DNA of 26,428 bases from Priapulus caudatus. Its lineage: Eukaryota > Priapulida > Priapulimorpha > Priapulimorphida > Priapulidae. The notes beneath the pieces are model-generated. The model was not told where the DNA came from and made no database searches. It worked only from the letters and a program-made list of their open reading frames with translations. Both the position numbers and the translations under genes were made by a program. Location of the stretch: the NCBI RefSeq assembly GCF_000485595.1, contig NW_014577551.1:108743-135170 (forward strand). The letters are read 5' to 3'. Shown in pieces: positions 1 through 10,577 of the stretch (the first letter of the stretch is position 1; each line of letters opens with the position of its first letter).

Positions 1-140
1 GACTATATATGACCTACTTATGATATCATGATATATATATATATATATATCATATATATAATATATATCATATATAATCATAATCATATATCTCTATGAT
101 ATATCTATAATAATATCATCATAGATATCTCTATGATAAT
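1..140. repeat. AT-rich simple and palindromic repeat
   Basis: The first 140 bases are almost pure A/T with runs of TA dinucleotides and short inverted repeats based on ATATCTAT/ATAGATAT. No coding potential is visible. It is low-complexity sequence, and repeat length may be unreliable in the assembly. Confidence 0.85.
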
Positions 141-207
141 ATTATTATAGAGATCAGTGAGCGGGCTGAAGAAGCAAGTGGTACAGGCCATAGATTCTAT
201 ATCTATG

Positions 208-251
208 TACAGGCGGTGAAGTGTAGTGAAGCGGAACCGGAACCGCCTGTA
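208..251. repeat. short hairpin in GC-richer upstream patch
   Basis: TACAGGCGG (208-216) is mirrored by CCGCCTGTA (243-251), giving a perfect 9-bp stem around a loop containing a doubled GGAACC. It lies about 340 bases before the LYPLAL1-like start codon. It may be a transposon remnant or part of the upstream region; nothing in the sequence decides between them. The remainder of 141-592 holds no gene that I can support. Confidence 0.35.
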
Positions 252-592
252 TCATACAGGTTACCAGTTCCCAGGTAATTAAAATGGCCAATCCCGCGTC
301 CCGAAAATACCCGTCCCCCCCTCTTATAATAACTTTTTGTCATTTACACCTGTACCCAAGGGTTCTAAGTTCGGTTGTGCTGTCATATACTATGTCATAC
401 GTGACAGTTTTTTCGTTTTTCCCATGCTTATTATCTTATTACACTCATTTCTAAATATATATATTATATATAATATTATGATAAATATGACTCAAAAGCC
501 GATGCCGAATGCCAAAAGCCGAACGCCGATTTCTAGTGCTAAAAAAATAATATTCACCGATGCACAAATTGATATTACACCGGAAAATAAAG

Positions 593-1288
593 ATGGCTGC
601 CCCCTTAAAGATGTTGACAGCTTCAGTTATTGCCCAAGCAAACCCGAAGTTGACGGGTTCCATAATTTTTCTCCATGGGTCTGGTGATACTGGTTTTGGT
701 GTACGTGAATGGGTCAGCGATATACTCAACGATACGTTCGCGTTTTCACATATACGTGTTGTATTTCCAACTGCTCCTCCGAGAGAATACAGACCAATGT
801 TAGGTGCCGTGACTACGGTTTGGTTTGACCGCGAGAAAATATCGAACACGGTTCCAGACGATCCTCAGAGTATCCGGGAATCATCCACCTTACTCACACA
901 GCTAATAGAGTCAGAAGTCAAGACAGGAATACCTAAACATCGCATAATCTTAGGTGGATTCTCAATGGGTGGCAGCATGGCTATGCATTTGGCATATGGT
1001 AGCCATCCTGATGTTGCTGGTGTGTTCGCCCTGTCTAGCTTTCTCAGCAAGGCATCTGCCGTGTATGGATCTGCTGCCCAAAACAATGTGAATCCGCCTC
1101 TATTTCAAGCTCATGGATTGAGTGATCCGTTGGTGTTATTTGACTGGGGAAAGGAGACTAATGATCAGATGCAGAAACTAGGAGTGGAGAACGTATTGCA
1201 CACTTTTCCCAGACTTGCCCATGCTATGAGTGCGAAAGAATTAAAGTTGCTTAAGTCATGGATACTTTCAAAACTACCAGACGAATAA
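593..1288 (+). CDS. LYPLAL1: LYPLAL1-like lysophospholipase-like / acyl-protein thioesterase family serine hydrolase, intronless
   Basis: This is a complete single-exon reading frame of 231 residues (human LYPLAL1 has 237). Members are cytosolic alpha/beta hydrolases of the acyl-protein thioesterase/lysophospholipase family; LYPLAL1 prefers short acyl chains. Visible landmarks are FLHGSGDTG near residues 27-34 (oxyanion-loop region), FPTAPPREY at 58-66, VWFDR at 76-80, the nucleophile elbow GGFSMGG with Ser124, HGLSDPLV with Asp178, and RLAH with His210. These match the family triad and spacing, and VAGVFALSSFLSKASAVY is nearly identical to the vertebrate protein. I chose the ATG at 593 because it has A at -3 and G at +4 and begins MAAP, as mammalian LYPLAL1 begins MAAA. 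An in-frame ATG at 560 has a poor context and would add 11 residues. The absence of introns is unusual beside the intron-rich neighbours. No targeting signal or membrane segment is seen. Confidence 0.92.
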   Translation: MAAPLKMLTASVIAQANPKLTGSIIFLHGSGDTGFGVREWVSDILNDTFAFSHIRVVFPTAPPREYRPMLGAVTTVWFDREKISNTVPDDPQSIRESSTLLTQLIESEVKTGIPKHRIILGGFSMGGSMAMHLAYGSHPDVAGVFALSSFLSKASAVYGSAAQNNVNPPLFQAHGLSDPLVLFDWGKETNDQMQKLGVENVLHTFPRLAHAMSAKELKLLKSWILSKLPDE

Positions 1289-2497
1289 TCTCGGATGATA
1301 ATGAACAAGGATACCATCATGCGTTGCAGCGCATGTCCCAGCTAGCATGCTCTGTTAAATCAATAACGAGTGCTACGTACACTGGTAGTGGTATCAAAGA
1401 TATAGAATAGAAAAAGATAGCCACCTGCCTAGCCTATGCTGCCATGTTTGGAAAGGTTTGATTCAGGAGTGGCTCGCCGGGAGATAGATCTCGATGCGTG
1501 GGAGTAGCGAAGACAGCTGCTATTGTTTTTTGATTGAAAAAATTGAAATTGTTTTTGTTATGTGCCAATGAAAGCATTATATCTACAGCTGTAATAGGCT
1601 ATTTATGAAATGTTGACTATGTCACTGGAAATTAGAATTGATTTAAAAAAATGTGTCAAGGCAGTTATTGCCAGATGTTATCACCTGTGTGTGTGTTTCT
1701 ATTTTTCTAAAATATCGTCAAATGTTATGGTCGGTTGCTGGAGCGTGTCTTGGCGTTAAAACTTAAATGGCTTGATATAATGCCTTCGGTGTTAATCGGC
1801 TAAATGAAAACAGTGATAGAGTGGAAAGTGGTTGGTTTTACCTAGCCACTCACATAGGTAAAAACATGGTAGCAATGATCCCTGCATGGTGTGAGGTATA
1901 ATATACCCCACCTTTGTTGTTTATTGTATGGATTGAAAACCAAAAAAAAATACACAAAGCTGTTTTTCGAGAGTAACCAATTACCACGTTAGGTCATTTC
2001 ACCCCCAGCTAAAATATAAGCACGCTACATCATCTAAGAGGTTTAATTCCTTTCCTGGACATAGTTGCTATTATCTCTGGTGAAAACTTAGTTACCTTGG
2101 AATTTTCTAAACCCACTGACACCTATTCCTATCTAATATACTCGTCTTCTCATCCTCGCCATATTAAGAATAGCCTCCCACATCGACAATTATTACGTTA
2201 AAAAAATATGCAGCTCACAAACTGATTTTCATGCGAACGTTTCCAACATATTGGAATGTTATGCACGCTGTGGCCATGATTCGTCTAATCTATTAAAGAA
2301 ATTCAAAAAGATAATTTAAGTTGGGCATAACGGGAACCCCTAGAAAAGGTGGTGCGAATAAAAATTTGGACAGATGTCTATTGGTTCCAACTTGGCACTC
2401 TTTAATCCTACACATCAAACGTGTGTTAATTGACAATTATAATATTCCCCATAATGATCCTATCACAGCTAACATTTTTTCAAAGCCACGTATACAT

Positions 2498-2566
2498 GTA
2501 CGCAGGCAGGCACGCACGCACTGATTCACCCACACGCACCCACGCACGCACGCACAAACGTATGCA
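2498..2566. repeat. CACG/GCAC-rich microsatellite
   Basis: Interrupted repeats of CACG, CACC and GCAC units run through this stretch, with variants such as CAGGCAGGCACGCACGCAC. It is an alternating purine-pyrimidine type simple repeat with no coding signal. Confidence 0.75.
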
Positions 2567-2600
2567 CGGGCGAAACTTCATACCCCATTTAATGTTGCTT

Positions 2601-2616
2601 AATAAAAGTAAATAAA
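2601..2616 (+). promoter_or_regulatory. two candidate AATAAA poly(A) signals
   Basis: AATAAA occurs at 2601-2606 and again at 2611-2616 on the + strand, 1.3 kb after the LYPLAL1-like stop codon. They could end that transcript, but the distance is long and AATAAA is common in AT-rich DNA. Support is the motif alone. Confidence 0.25.
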
Positions 2617-4764
2617 AATGGTTTAAAAAATTGAATTCAATTATATAAATATCCATCACTTCACAATGACAAATTTATTCACAATATTTCACTATCATAA
2701 CATATTCTACAGTCGATTACAGGTATAACTTACTCGGGCACAAGCAGACATGCAGCAGGGACAATCAAACGAAACGAAACTTCAAAAAATTGACGGCATT
2801 TTTCCCTGGCAAGCTCACTTATCTATCCCTCTGAGCGAACAATGACAAGCCTTGGCTATTCATGCTATTTCAACTGGAGCTAGACCAATTTATACACGTT
2901 CATCACACGTGCACGACAAAATGTCGACTTTGCAGCACTTTGTTACTGAGCAGCATTTTCAAAACTCCAACATTGCAACAATGATTGGCTGGAGGTGCCT
3001 GTCAATCAGGCCAGGCAGATAGGTAAATTGTCAACGATTGGTTCCACGTCAATACCGCAACACATGCACTCAAACATGGCTGACTGACTGGAACCACTAA
3101 ATCAAAATGACAGACATCTTTGAGCAATATAATCAAAGCTATCAAGTAACGCAGTATTTCGTCACAATCAAAAATACAGTCTCCTAAAAATAATAGTTTT
3201 CTATGAAAAAGTATATATTCTTTATAATAAAGAAATATTGTAATAAAACCAACTATATTTTCACTAAATCAGCATATTGGCAAAATATGTGTTAACACGG
3301 CACACAGACGATTGCAGCCAAAGGGTCACACCGTTGTAAAATATATAATTATACAGTAGGTAATATCTGATGAATATTAAAAATACCACATAAGAGATTA
3401 GAATTCATTTTAGAAATCTATCATTTCAGCAATGGAGGTATGCTTGGGTATGCGAAAGCACCTACCGTCCTTCTAGAACCAACACATACTATACGAACGA
3501 AAAACGCATTTAGATAGAAAAATATCCTTTCTTGTAGAAGTTTTGAACAGAAAGCTGTTAAATGTGAGGCGATACAAAAGTGCGTAGCACGTTTTCCTTG
3601 AAGAAGCCAACAACAAAAAGTAACACATAACTGTTAACATTACACTGGCCTATAAATTCATATCACAAAATAGTTCCTTCATTGACTGCACACGCAAAAT
3701 ACTACAAAGCAAATTTGTAAATATAAAACTAAACCGATGTAGGGATTGACAACTTAGAAGTAGATGGCTTCAAACATGTGCAATGATACATGCGTTACTA
3801 TTATGGTTTACAAAGCTGCTATTGTCTGGACCGAACAACTTCTATAAACCCTATGAGGTTTCTTCATGAACATATCTATATTCTACATGTAGAATGAGCA
3901 TGACTATATATTATATGGATACGTTCACAGTATCTTTCATACACATGACCCTACGCGGGAATACCACATAATCACACTAGTCGCACTGTTCCATAGACAT
4001 GTAAATATCCACACAAACACACAAGATCTTGCAGATGATGATATGCTCACATAACCATGATATTATCAAAAGCCCATTCAGATAATGTTAACAGGCTTTT
4101 GATATTATTATATCAGGAGTCTATCAATACAATCTCCTGATTATATGTAGGCAACAAAAGGTAACATTTTGGGGATCTTTGTGTCTCAAGCATGATGCAG
4201 GATCATCAGGCCACCACATAGGCCTACCCTTCACGTTGTCCCACAAACACATTGCAGTACTGTCAATGAGGACAATGGAATAGGTTGCTATAATATCACA
4301 TACAACTATGACTGTAATTAAAATAATTTTAAGAATAACGACTACAAAAATACTTACACACAGCAGTGTCAATTTACTGGGCATGTAGAATTCAAATACC
4401 AAAAATTTATTTTAGCACAATGATTCTTTTCCTATGGGATATTGTAATAAGCACTGATAATAATAACTTTATCTGGCCAGTCTCATTCCAACCAGAATTA
4501 CAAGGTTGAAGGAGACGCAGCTGCACCACTAAATCACAGCTATTCACTAAAGAATAATGTCAAGCAAACGGACTAATACTAATAGCAAATCATTTTATAG
4601 CACTCTGAAAATTTAGCATGCCAAGTATGGCTTACCATGCCCGTAGCTACGTTCCAACAGTGATGACGCCTAGCTAGGGTCATTTGGTTGTTCTATTATT
4701 TAAGACTGCATGGCATGCAAATTAATGATTGTTCTGCCTGTAGTATCTTAACAAAGATAGTAAT

Positions 4765-4903
4765 ACCATGAACATATGTATGGACATAATATACATATAC
4801 ACACACACACATATAGATGGACGGATGGCATGATGGGTGGCTGAAAGAATGGCTGGATACATGAATGGATGGATGGATGGATAGATAGATATATGTTCAT
4901 GGT
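4765..4903. repeat. GGAT/GATG microsatellite bracketed by a 13-bp inverted repeat
   Basis: ACCATGAACATAT (4765-4777) is perfectly mirrored by ATATGTTCATGGT (4891-4903). Between them lie a short CA repeat and a run of GGAT, GATG and GATA units (about 4815-4890). The bracketed arrangement could be a small degenerate element that captured a microsatellite, or chance. It probably lies in the 3' flank of ABHD2. Confidence 0.6.
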
Positions 4904-5083
4904 TTTACACATTTTGCTCAAGTGTTTTAAATTAATTAGTCTGAATGTATCTGTGATGCATACAGAGCATACTATAGTATGGTAACCATAATCACGAAGA
5001 CTTGTGCATAATCTTTTATCTAGTACAAACCGATTTAATAAATTAGATACGACCATCCTTATGTTCGACAGTTGACACAATTG

Positions 5084-5089
5084 TTTATT
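5084..5089 (-). promoter_or_regulatory. AATAAA directly after the ABHD2 stop codon
   Basis: On the - strand the ABHD2 stop TGA (5094-5092) is followed, after AG, by AATAAA. If used, the 3' UTR would be only about 20-40 bases. It could equally be chance, with a longer UTR reaching into the intergenic region. Confidence 0.3.
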
Positions 5090-5091
5090 CT

Positions 5092-5279
5092 TCAGCGCTG
5101 CAGAATAATGCTGGAAGACCGACTTTTGTCTATTTTTTTTAGGTCGATTACAGCATCACAGTACTGTGCGACCAGCTTGTCTATCCATGTAATTGGGTCC
5201 GGATATAGAAGGTTTCCTTCGAAAAAGCCAAGATGGCCACCATGCTTAGCAAGAACAAACAGAGCATTTTCATTTTGTT
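5092..5279 (-). CDS. ABHD2: ABHD2 terminal coding exon 8 (catalytic histidine and stop)
   Basis: Acceptor GTTTCAG|A, preceded by a T-rich tract. It encodes about residues 352-413: ENALFVLAKHGGHLGFFEGN, then LLYPDPITWIDKLVAQYCDA and a divergent tail ending IILQR-stop. HGGHLGFFEG supplies the catalytic histidine. Confidence 0.94.
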
Positions 5280-8200
5280 CTGAAACAAAAAGGATTCTTG
5301 CAAGTGAATTAAAGGAGGGTAAATGCGTCTATATTAACGCTAACTAATGTCAAACAACTATATATATATTTGTGTGTGCCTGTGAGCGTGCGTATATATT
5401 GTCAAGCTGTTGCAAGCGTATTGCTCAAATACGACACCAGATGGCAGTAGGTGACATCTACCTGGAAACAGATTATAGTCGCGTTCACACGGTCATGATT
5501 TGGCTCGAGCCAAATGGGCCAAATTTGGCTCGGGCCGGTTTGAGTCGGAGCGTTCACACGTACGCAAGTGAATACTGTCTGTCAAATTCAAATTCAAATT
5601 CAAATAAATTTTATTGCACAAATATCTCACAGATACTTTGGCAGTATGTCGCGAGATGGCGTTGTTTATGATTCAGTGTTTACTTACGTTCCGAGTTTAA
5701 TTATCAATTTTGAAAACGTGCATCCTGATCAAATTTTTCGAATTTTTATACTGTTTTGGACTTTATTTCGTCGAACTACACGTTCGACACTCGCGGTATC
5801 TACCGCTCAACCGATTCTACCGCTCTACCGCTCGCCGAAAGCTGGTGCTAAAATTTGGCTCGGGCCTGGTCCGACGTTTTCGATGGGACCAAATCTGGCA
5901 CGGGCCTATAATTAGGCTCGGGCCAAAAACGTCCGTGTGAACGCTCGGCTCGAGCCAAATCTGGCACGGGCCTAATTAGGCTCGGGCCAAAAACGTCCGT
6001 GTGAACGCTCGGCTCGAGCCAAATCTGGCACGGGCCTAATTAGGCTCGAGCCAAAAACGTTCGTGTGAACGCGCCTTATGCTGGAAGACAAACTGCATGC
6101 AGCGCCCCCTTCATACAACTCAGGATACCACTGCCACAAGGCTGGTACTATTTTTCAAGTGGGTGGAGCTCCGGGGAAATCCAGCAAATGGCAATCCAAC
6201 GGCCGCGAAGTTGCCGCCAAACAAAACATTAGAAATTACTATGATTTGTATGTTTGTTGATGGACAAATTTAGATTTTGAATACGCAAAAATGTATCAAA
6301 GACAATGTTCGAGAATTAGGTACATTGGCAAGCATCCGAAAAATTCATGATAAATATTAAATAAACACGTGAACTTAGTTTAGTAAACAGCTTAATGATT
6401 TGAAAGTAGTAAATGGGCGCACAATACGTGCACTATTTCATATCACTATTTTATCAAATTTCTCATAAAACAATGGTCGGATTTTTAATATCTTTGCAAC
6501 TTTTATTAGTACAAATCTTATTACATAGGATACGAGTAACCTGGCCGCTGTAAAACTTGTGGTAAAAAAGCGTTACATATTGTAACGGAAAATCTACTTG
6601 TGGCAGTGGTGAATTGAGCCAGAGCGAGAGCGCCATCTGTCGTGGAGTTTGGCTGGAAGACTGAGTACGTGTTGGAACTGCTGCATTATCCCATTATCTA
6701 GGATTTACCTCAAAACTGAAATTTCTAGCATATAATAAAACACGGCAATATTATTCCAAGGATTACCCTCTTGTTACTCGATATACCATATCATGAGCTT
6801 GATTTTAAGCGGGATGCCGTTACTTTACAGTAAACCCTCAACATTCACACATGTACGAGAAATCACACCACATTAATACAGCCCAACAAGATTTTGCACT
6901 TACGTTACACAGTATCCTGCCACTTTACTTTCGCTAACTAATACAAGCACACTTTACGTTAAGATTACGTTTCATTACCATGCAGATTATAGCTGCCTGA
7001 ATGAACCAACTTACCCACGTATTCATATGCACAACTGAGCAGCTCGGACGGTACAATAGGATCATCTTTAGCATTCACCAACATCATTGGGATTTTTATC
7101 TGGAAGGAAAGACGACACGTAATAAGTTACACGTTGTGGGCATCACGCGCAAGATATACTCACGAGCAGCGGAAAAAATATTCACGTTAACATGACGTGA
7201 TTTTTCTTCTTAAAACACTCATTGATCTCTCCAACTCTCTCTCACTCGCTCTTTCACTGATTTGTTTTATACAAGAGCCGCAGAGCGTCTGGGCTCATCT
7301 GAGGTCTGTTGCTACGATTATAAACGTAAAATTTCAGTCGTGCGTAGTACCCGACATTGTTAGGCGGCAGATATGCAGACACACAAGTTGCGGTAGCACA
7401 TCAATTGTTAGGACGACGCCACTACGCAGATGGAGGGTAGGGGGAGGGTGGGGGAGGGCAGGGAGGGGGGACAGGGGAGGAGTGGGGCGAGGGGGCTCTT
7501 AATAGCAAAAGCAGTTCACGTCCTTTGTTAACAGTCAACAAATCCATGTTTTTAACCCTCTCTTGAGGGTCAAAAGGGTTATCGCGACACTTAACTCTTT
7601 CGCATGTCACGGCACAACATTTCATGGTCTTTCCAATAAAGCCATAAAAATGCTAGGTCAGCCGCTGAAACAAAAAAGTTTTTCCAATCGCTCTCGGAAA
7701 TCCGCTGGTCCGTCAGCCCATGCTCCCTCAGCCCAATCGTCTACAAATCCTGGTCGCTGTCCCATTGACTTTGACCTGTGCCTCCAATTCGGCACAGTGA
7801 TGGCTTTTCCCTACGCATGATGCTATACCCGACTATCACGAGCCTAGGTCGACGCCGCTTTAGAATTTGTGCCCGCAATTCTGGCATTTCCTCGCGCTAT
7901 ACCTTAAGTTACAGGATGAATGTTCCCCCTTCTTTTTAGCACCTCTTGACCCTTTGACTCTTTGACCCAGTTCGACATCCCACTCGTTTTTCGATTACCC
8001 CCCAACGCCGAATATCGTGACCGTACGTCAAGCGGTTAAGATTTGTGCCCAACTGTTGACAGACGCACGGACGGACGATCATGCGATTCTACAAGCTGCA
8101 TCTGACTATGTCAGATGAGCTAAAAAGAAAACAATGCCTCATGTCTGGTTCTCTATCTGCATGTCTGTCTGTCTGTTTGTCTTTTTGTCCGTCAGTCTCT

Positions 8201-10500
8201 CTGTCTGACTTACTGCACAGAACAGAATCAATATAGTCCAAATACAAATAGGCAATATAGGCAATACAGTTCCAAAACCAGGTATTGAAAATTCAAAATC
8301 ATTGTGACATCTAAAAATATACCACTTTGCAATAGTAATAATATGAGATATTGCTAAACATGGTTTTGTACTTCAATATACGTTCAAGCCTCTTGCAAGC
8401 TATTAATGACATAAACATCTGTCCAACTCGATCGCCATGATTCCCTTGCACAAGTTTACAATATTCCATAGAAACAATCCATCGGTTACACTGTCATTAC
8501 ACCTGAATGATAGGAATTGTTGGAAAATGAAGACATTTTTGCAATTTTGCTTGTTTTGTTTGCATTTAAACAACGGAATACCAATGACTCACTCAAATAG
8601 AAGCTTTGTGCTATACGAGGCTGACACCAGCTACAATATATATATACACACACACGCACACACATATATAATACTCGCAGATGTAAACCATCTGCTAGCA
8701 CGTGAAGAGACTTCGAGCGCAGAGCTGAGCAACGTAAACACTTAACAGAAGCTACACGCAGCTATTACGCCAATTACCCAGCTAACGGGCGAACTTACAT
8801 TATTGATGACTCTTGCGCTGCTGTGGTCCCTGTAGTAGTCTATTAGGCTGTCATAACCCGCCGCACGCCTAGTAACAACAAGCCCATTGATTAATTCGAG
8901 CAAATGCTAATGCTCCCAAGTGCACGGTAGTGATTCCGGCAGCAGTTTACTCGAGAATCAATAGCAGGATGAGTCCGAAGCCGGTTAAACCTTGGAAAGA
9001 AATCGCATGGGAAGCAGCTAACAAAGAAACAAATGCTGAATCGGCACAAAGAATTACTAAAATGCTGCCAGTGTAAGAACGAACAAGAAAGAAACGTGAA
9101 GCGTCGATCCACATCGACGTGTGCACTCAGCATATTTCTGCATGCAGGGCTGTGGGGTGGGGTGAGCGGGTGCGTGTATGTGTGTGGTGGGGTGAGCCTG
9201 TGTGTGGTGGGGTGAGGGGGTGCGTGTATGTGTGTGGTGGGGTGAAGGGGTGCGTGTATGTGTGTGGTGGGGAGGGGTGAAGGTAAATAGGTCTAGTAAA
9301 TGTAAACAATCCTATAAAACACAACGTACTCAATCGTGAAACCTTCGTCCCACACCCGCGGTCTACCACACCGAAGCAAACTGAGTTGGAACTGACACCT
9401 TCTCTAGTCTTTGCTCAGCCGATCGAAACACAAATGTTTTACCCCATAAAAATTCACTCACTCTGTAACCCTGTAATAGTGTCTGATTGGTGATATCTTG
9501 CTTCTGATTATTAACAAACCCCCATGTGGATTCGGCACTGTACGTTCGGCATGATTTAATAGGGAATTTAAAGGCTGATGAGTGTAACACCGGGCTACTA
9601 GCTAGCCCGTGATGCCTGTAATAACGTGTTCCATCAAGATCCATTAGGCAAATGAGTACATAGTGAAACAACGAGAAGTGACATAGGGGCGATCTAGAGA
9701 GTATTATGTATGGTATTCTGAGAACATGAAAATGTAGAAAGAGATAGAGATAAAGATAGAGATAGGGAGAGGGAAGGAAGGAGGGAGGGAGGGAGGGAAA
9801 GGAGGAAGGGAGAGAGGAAGAAACAGATAGGAAGAGAGAGGCAAAACAATACCTGCACGTCTGAATGATGGTAAATATGGCGGACCGTCCCTAACTCTGT
9901 GCTAATAGTCTCCAAGTACACCAACGAATAGCCGGACATGCACCACGGCTATTAGAAGGGTCCATCACATGCAACTCACCTGGTGAAGTATTCGTCAAAG
10001 CCGATGAGGGAGGTCGAAGCCAGCGTCTGCTGAAGATCGACGCGCGACGACGACGGCTTGTCGCCGTGGTTACAGTCGATGGTGCAGAGCACGTCCTGAT
10101 GGCGCCGGACTATGCGCTTCATGTTCTCTGTCATTAGCCAGATGTAGGCGCGTCGAAAGTTGTCCCAGCGCATTAGCAGACCGAGGGCCCTGTAAGCAGA
10201 CGGCGAGAGGGGGGCTTCACACAAAGCTTTCGGATTGACGATGATCACGGACGCGTCGCGACCGACCTGTCCGCCCGTGCGAGATTAGCACGCTCGCGTC
10301 GGGTATCCTTGCAAGGTTGGCCAAGCTAGACAGGTTTGTACGCATTTTTCACGCGAACACGCCACGTCCTCAACCTGGCGGCGACGAGTTCAAGAATGCT
10401 CTATCGCAACAGTGATTGGTTAGAGTTGCCTTAGAATTATTATTATTATTATTATTATTATTAGTCGCTGTCGTTGTCGTCATAGTAGTAATCATGGCAG

Positions 10501-10577
<77 letters not shown>

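Larger units (their letters stand above)
1289..5091. other. intergenic region between convergent LYPLAL1-like and ABHD2 genes
   Basis: I see no supportable coding exon in these 3.8 kb; all reading frames are short and resemble nothing I recognise. Probable 3' UTR of the LYPLAL1-like gene lies at the left and of ABHD2 at the right. Simple repeats occur (CACG-rich about 2500-2560, GGAT-rich about 4810-4890). An imperfect inverted repeat around 4062-4107 (TTATCAAAAGCC against GGCTTTTGAT) could fold as a small hairpin. Confidence 0.6.

Noticed and set aside
4124-4402. 92-residue hydrophobic frame on the - strand
   Set aside because: It has a run of hydrophobic residues but no recognised similarity, no splice context and AT-rich codon composition. 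It most likely lies in the ABHD2 3' flank.
5433-5455. Shared word CACCAGAT.GCAGTA...GGTGACA with 26057-26088
   Set aside because: The match is short and partly palindromic. It may be a remnant of a common element, but no boundaries can be drawn.
9150-9276. Coding repeat protein from the minisatellite frames
   Set aside because: All frames are simple repeat translation (Pro/Thr/His or Gly/Val/Cys), and it lies in an intron bounded by well-supported exons.
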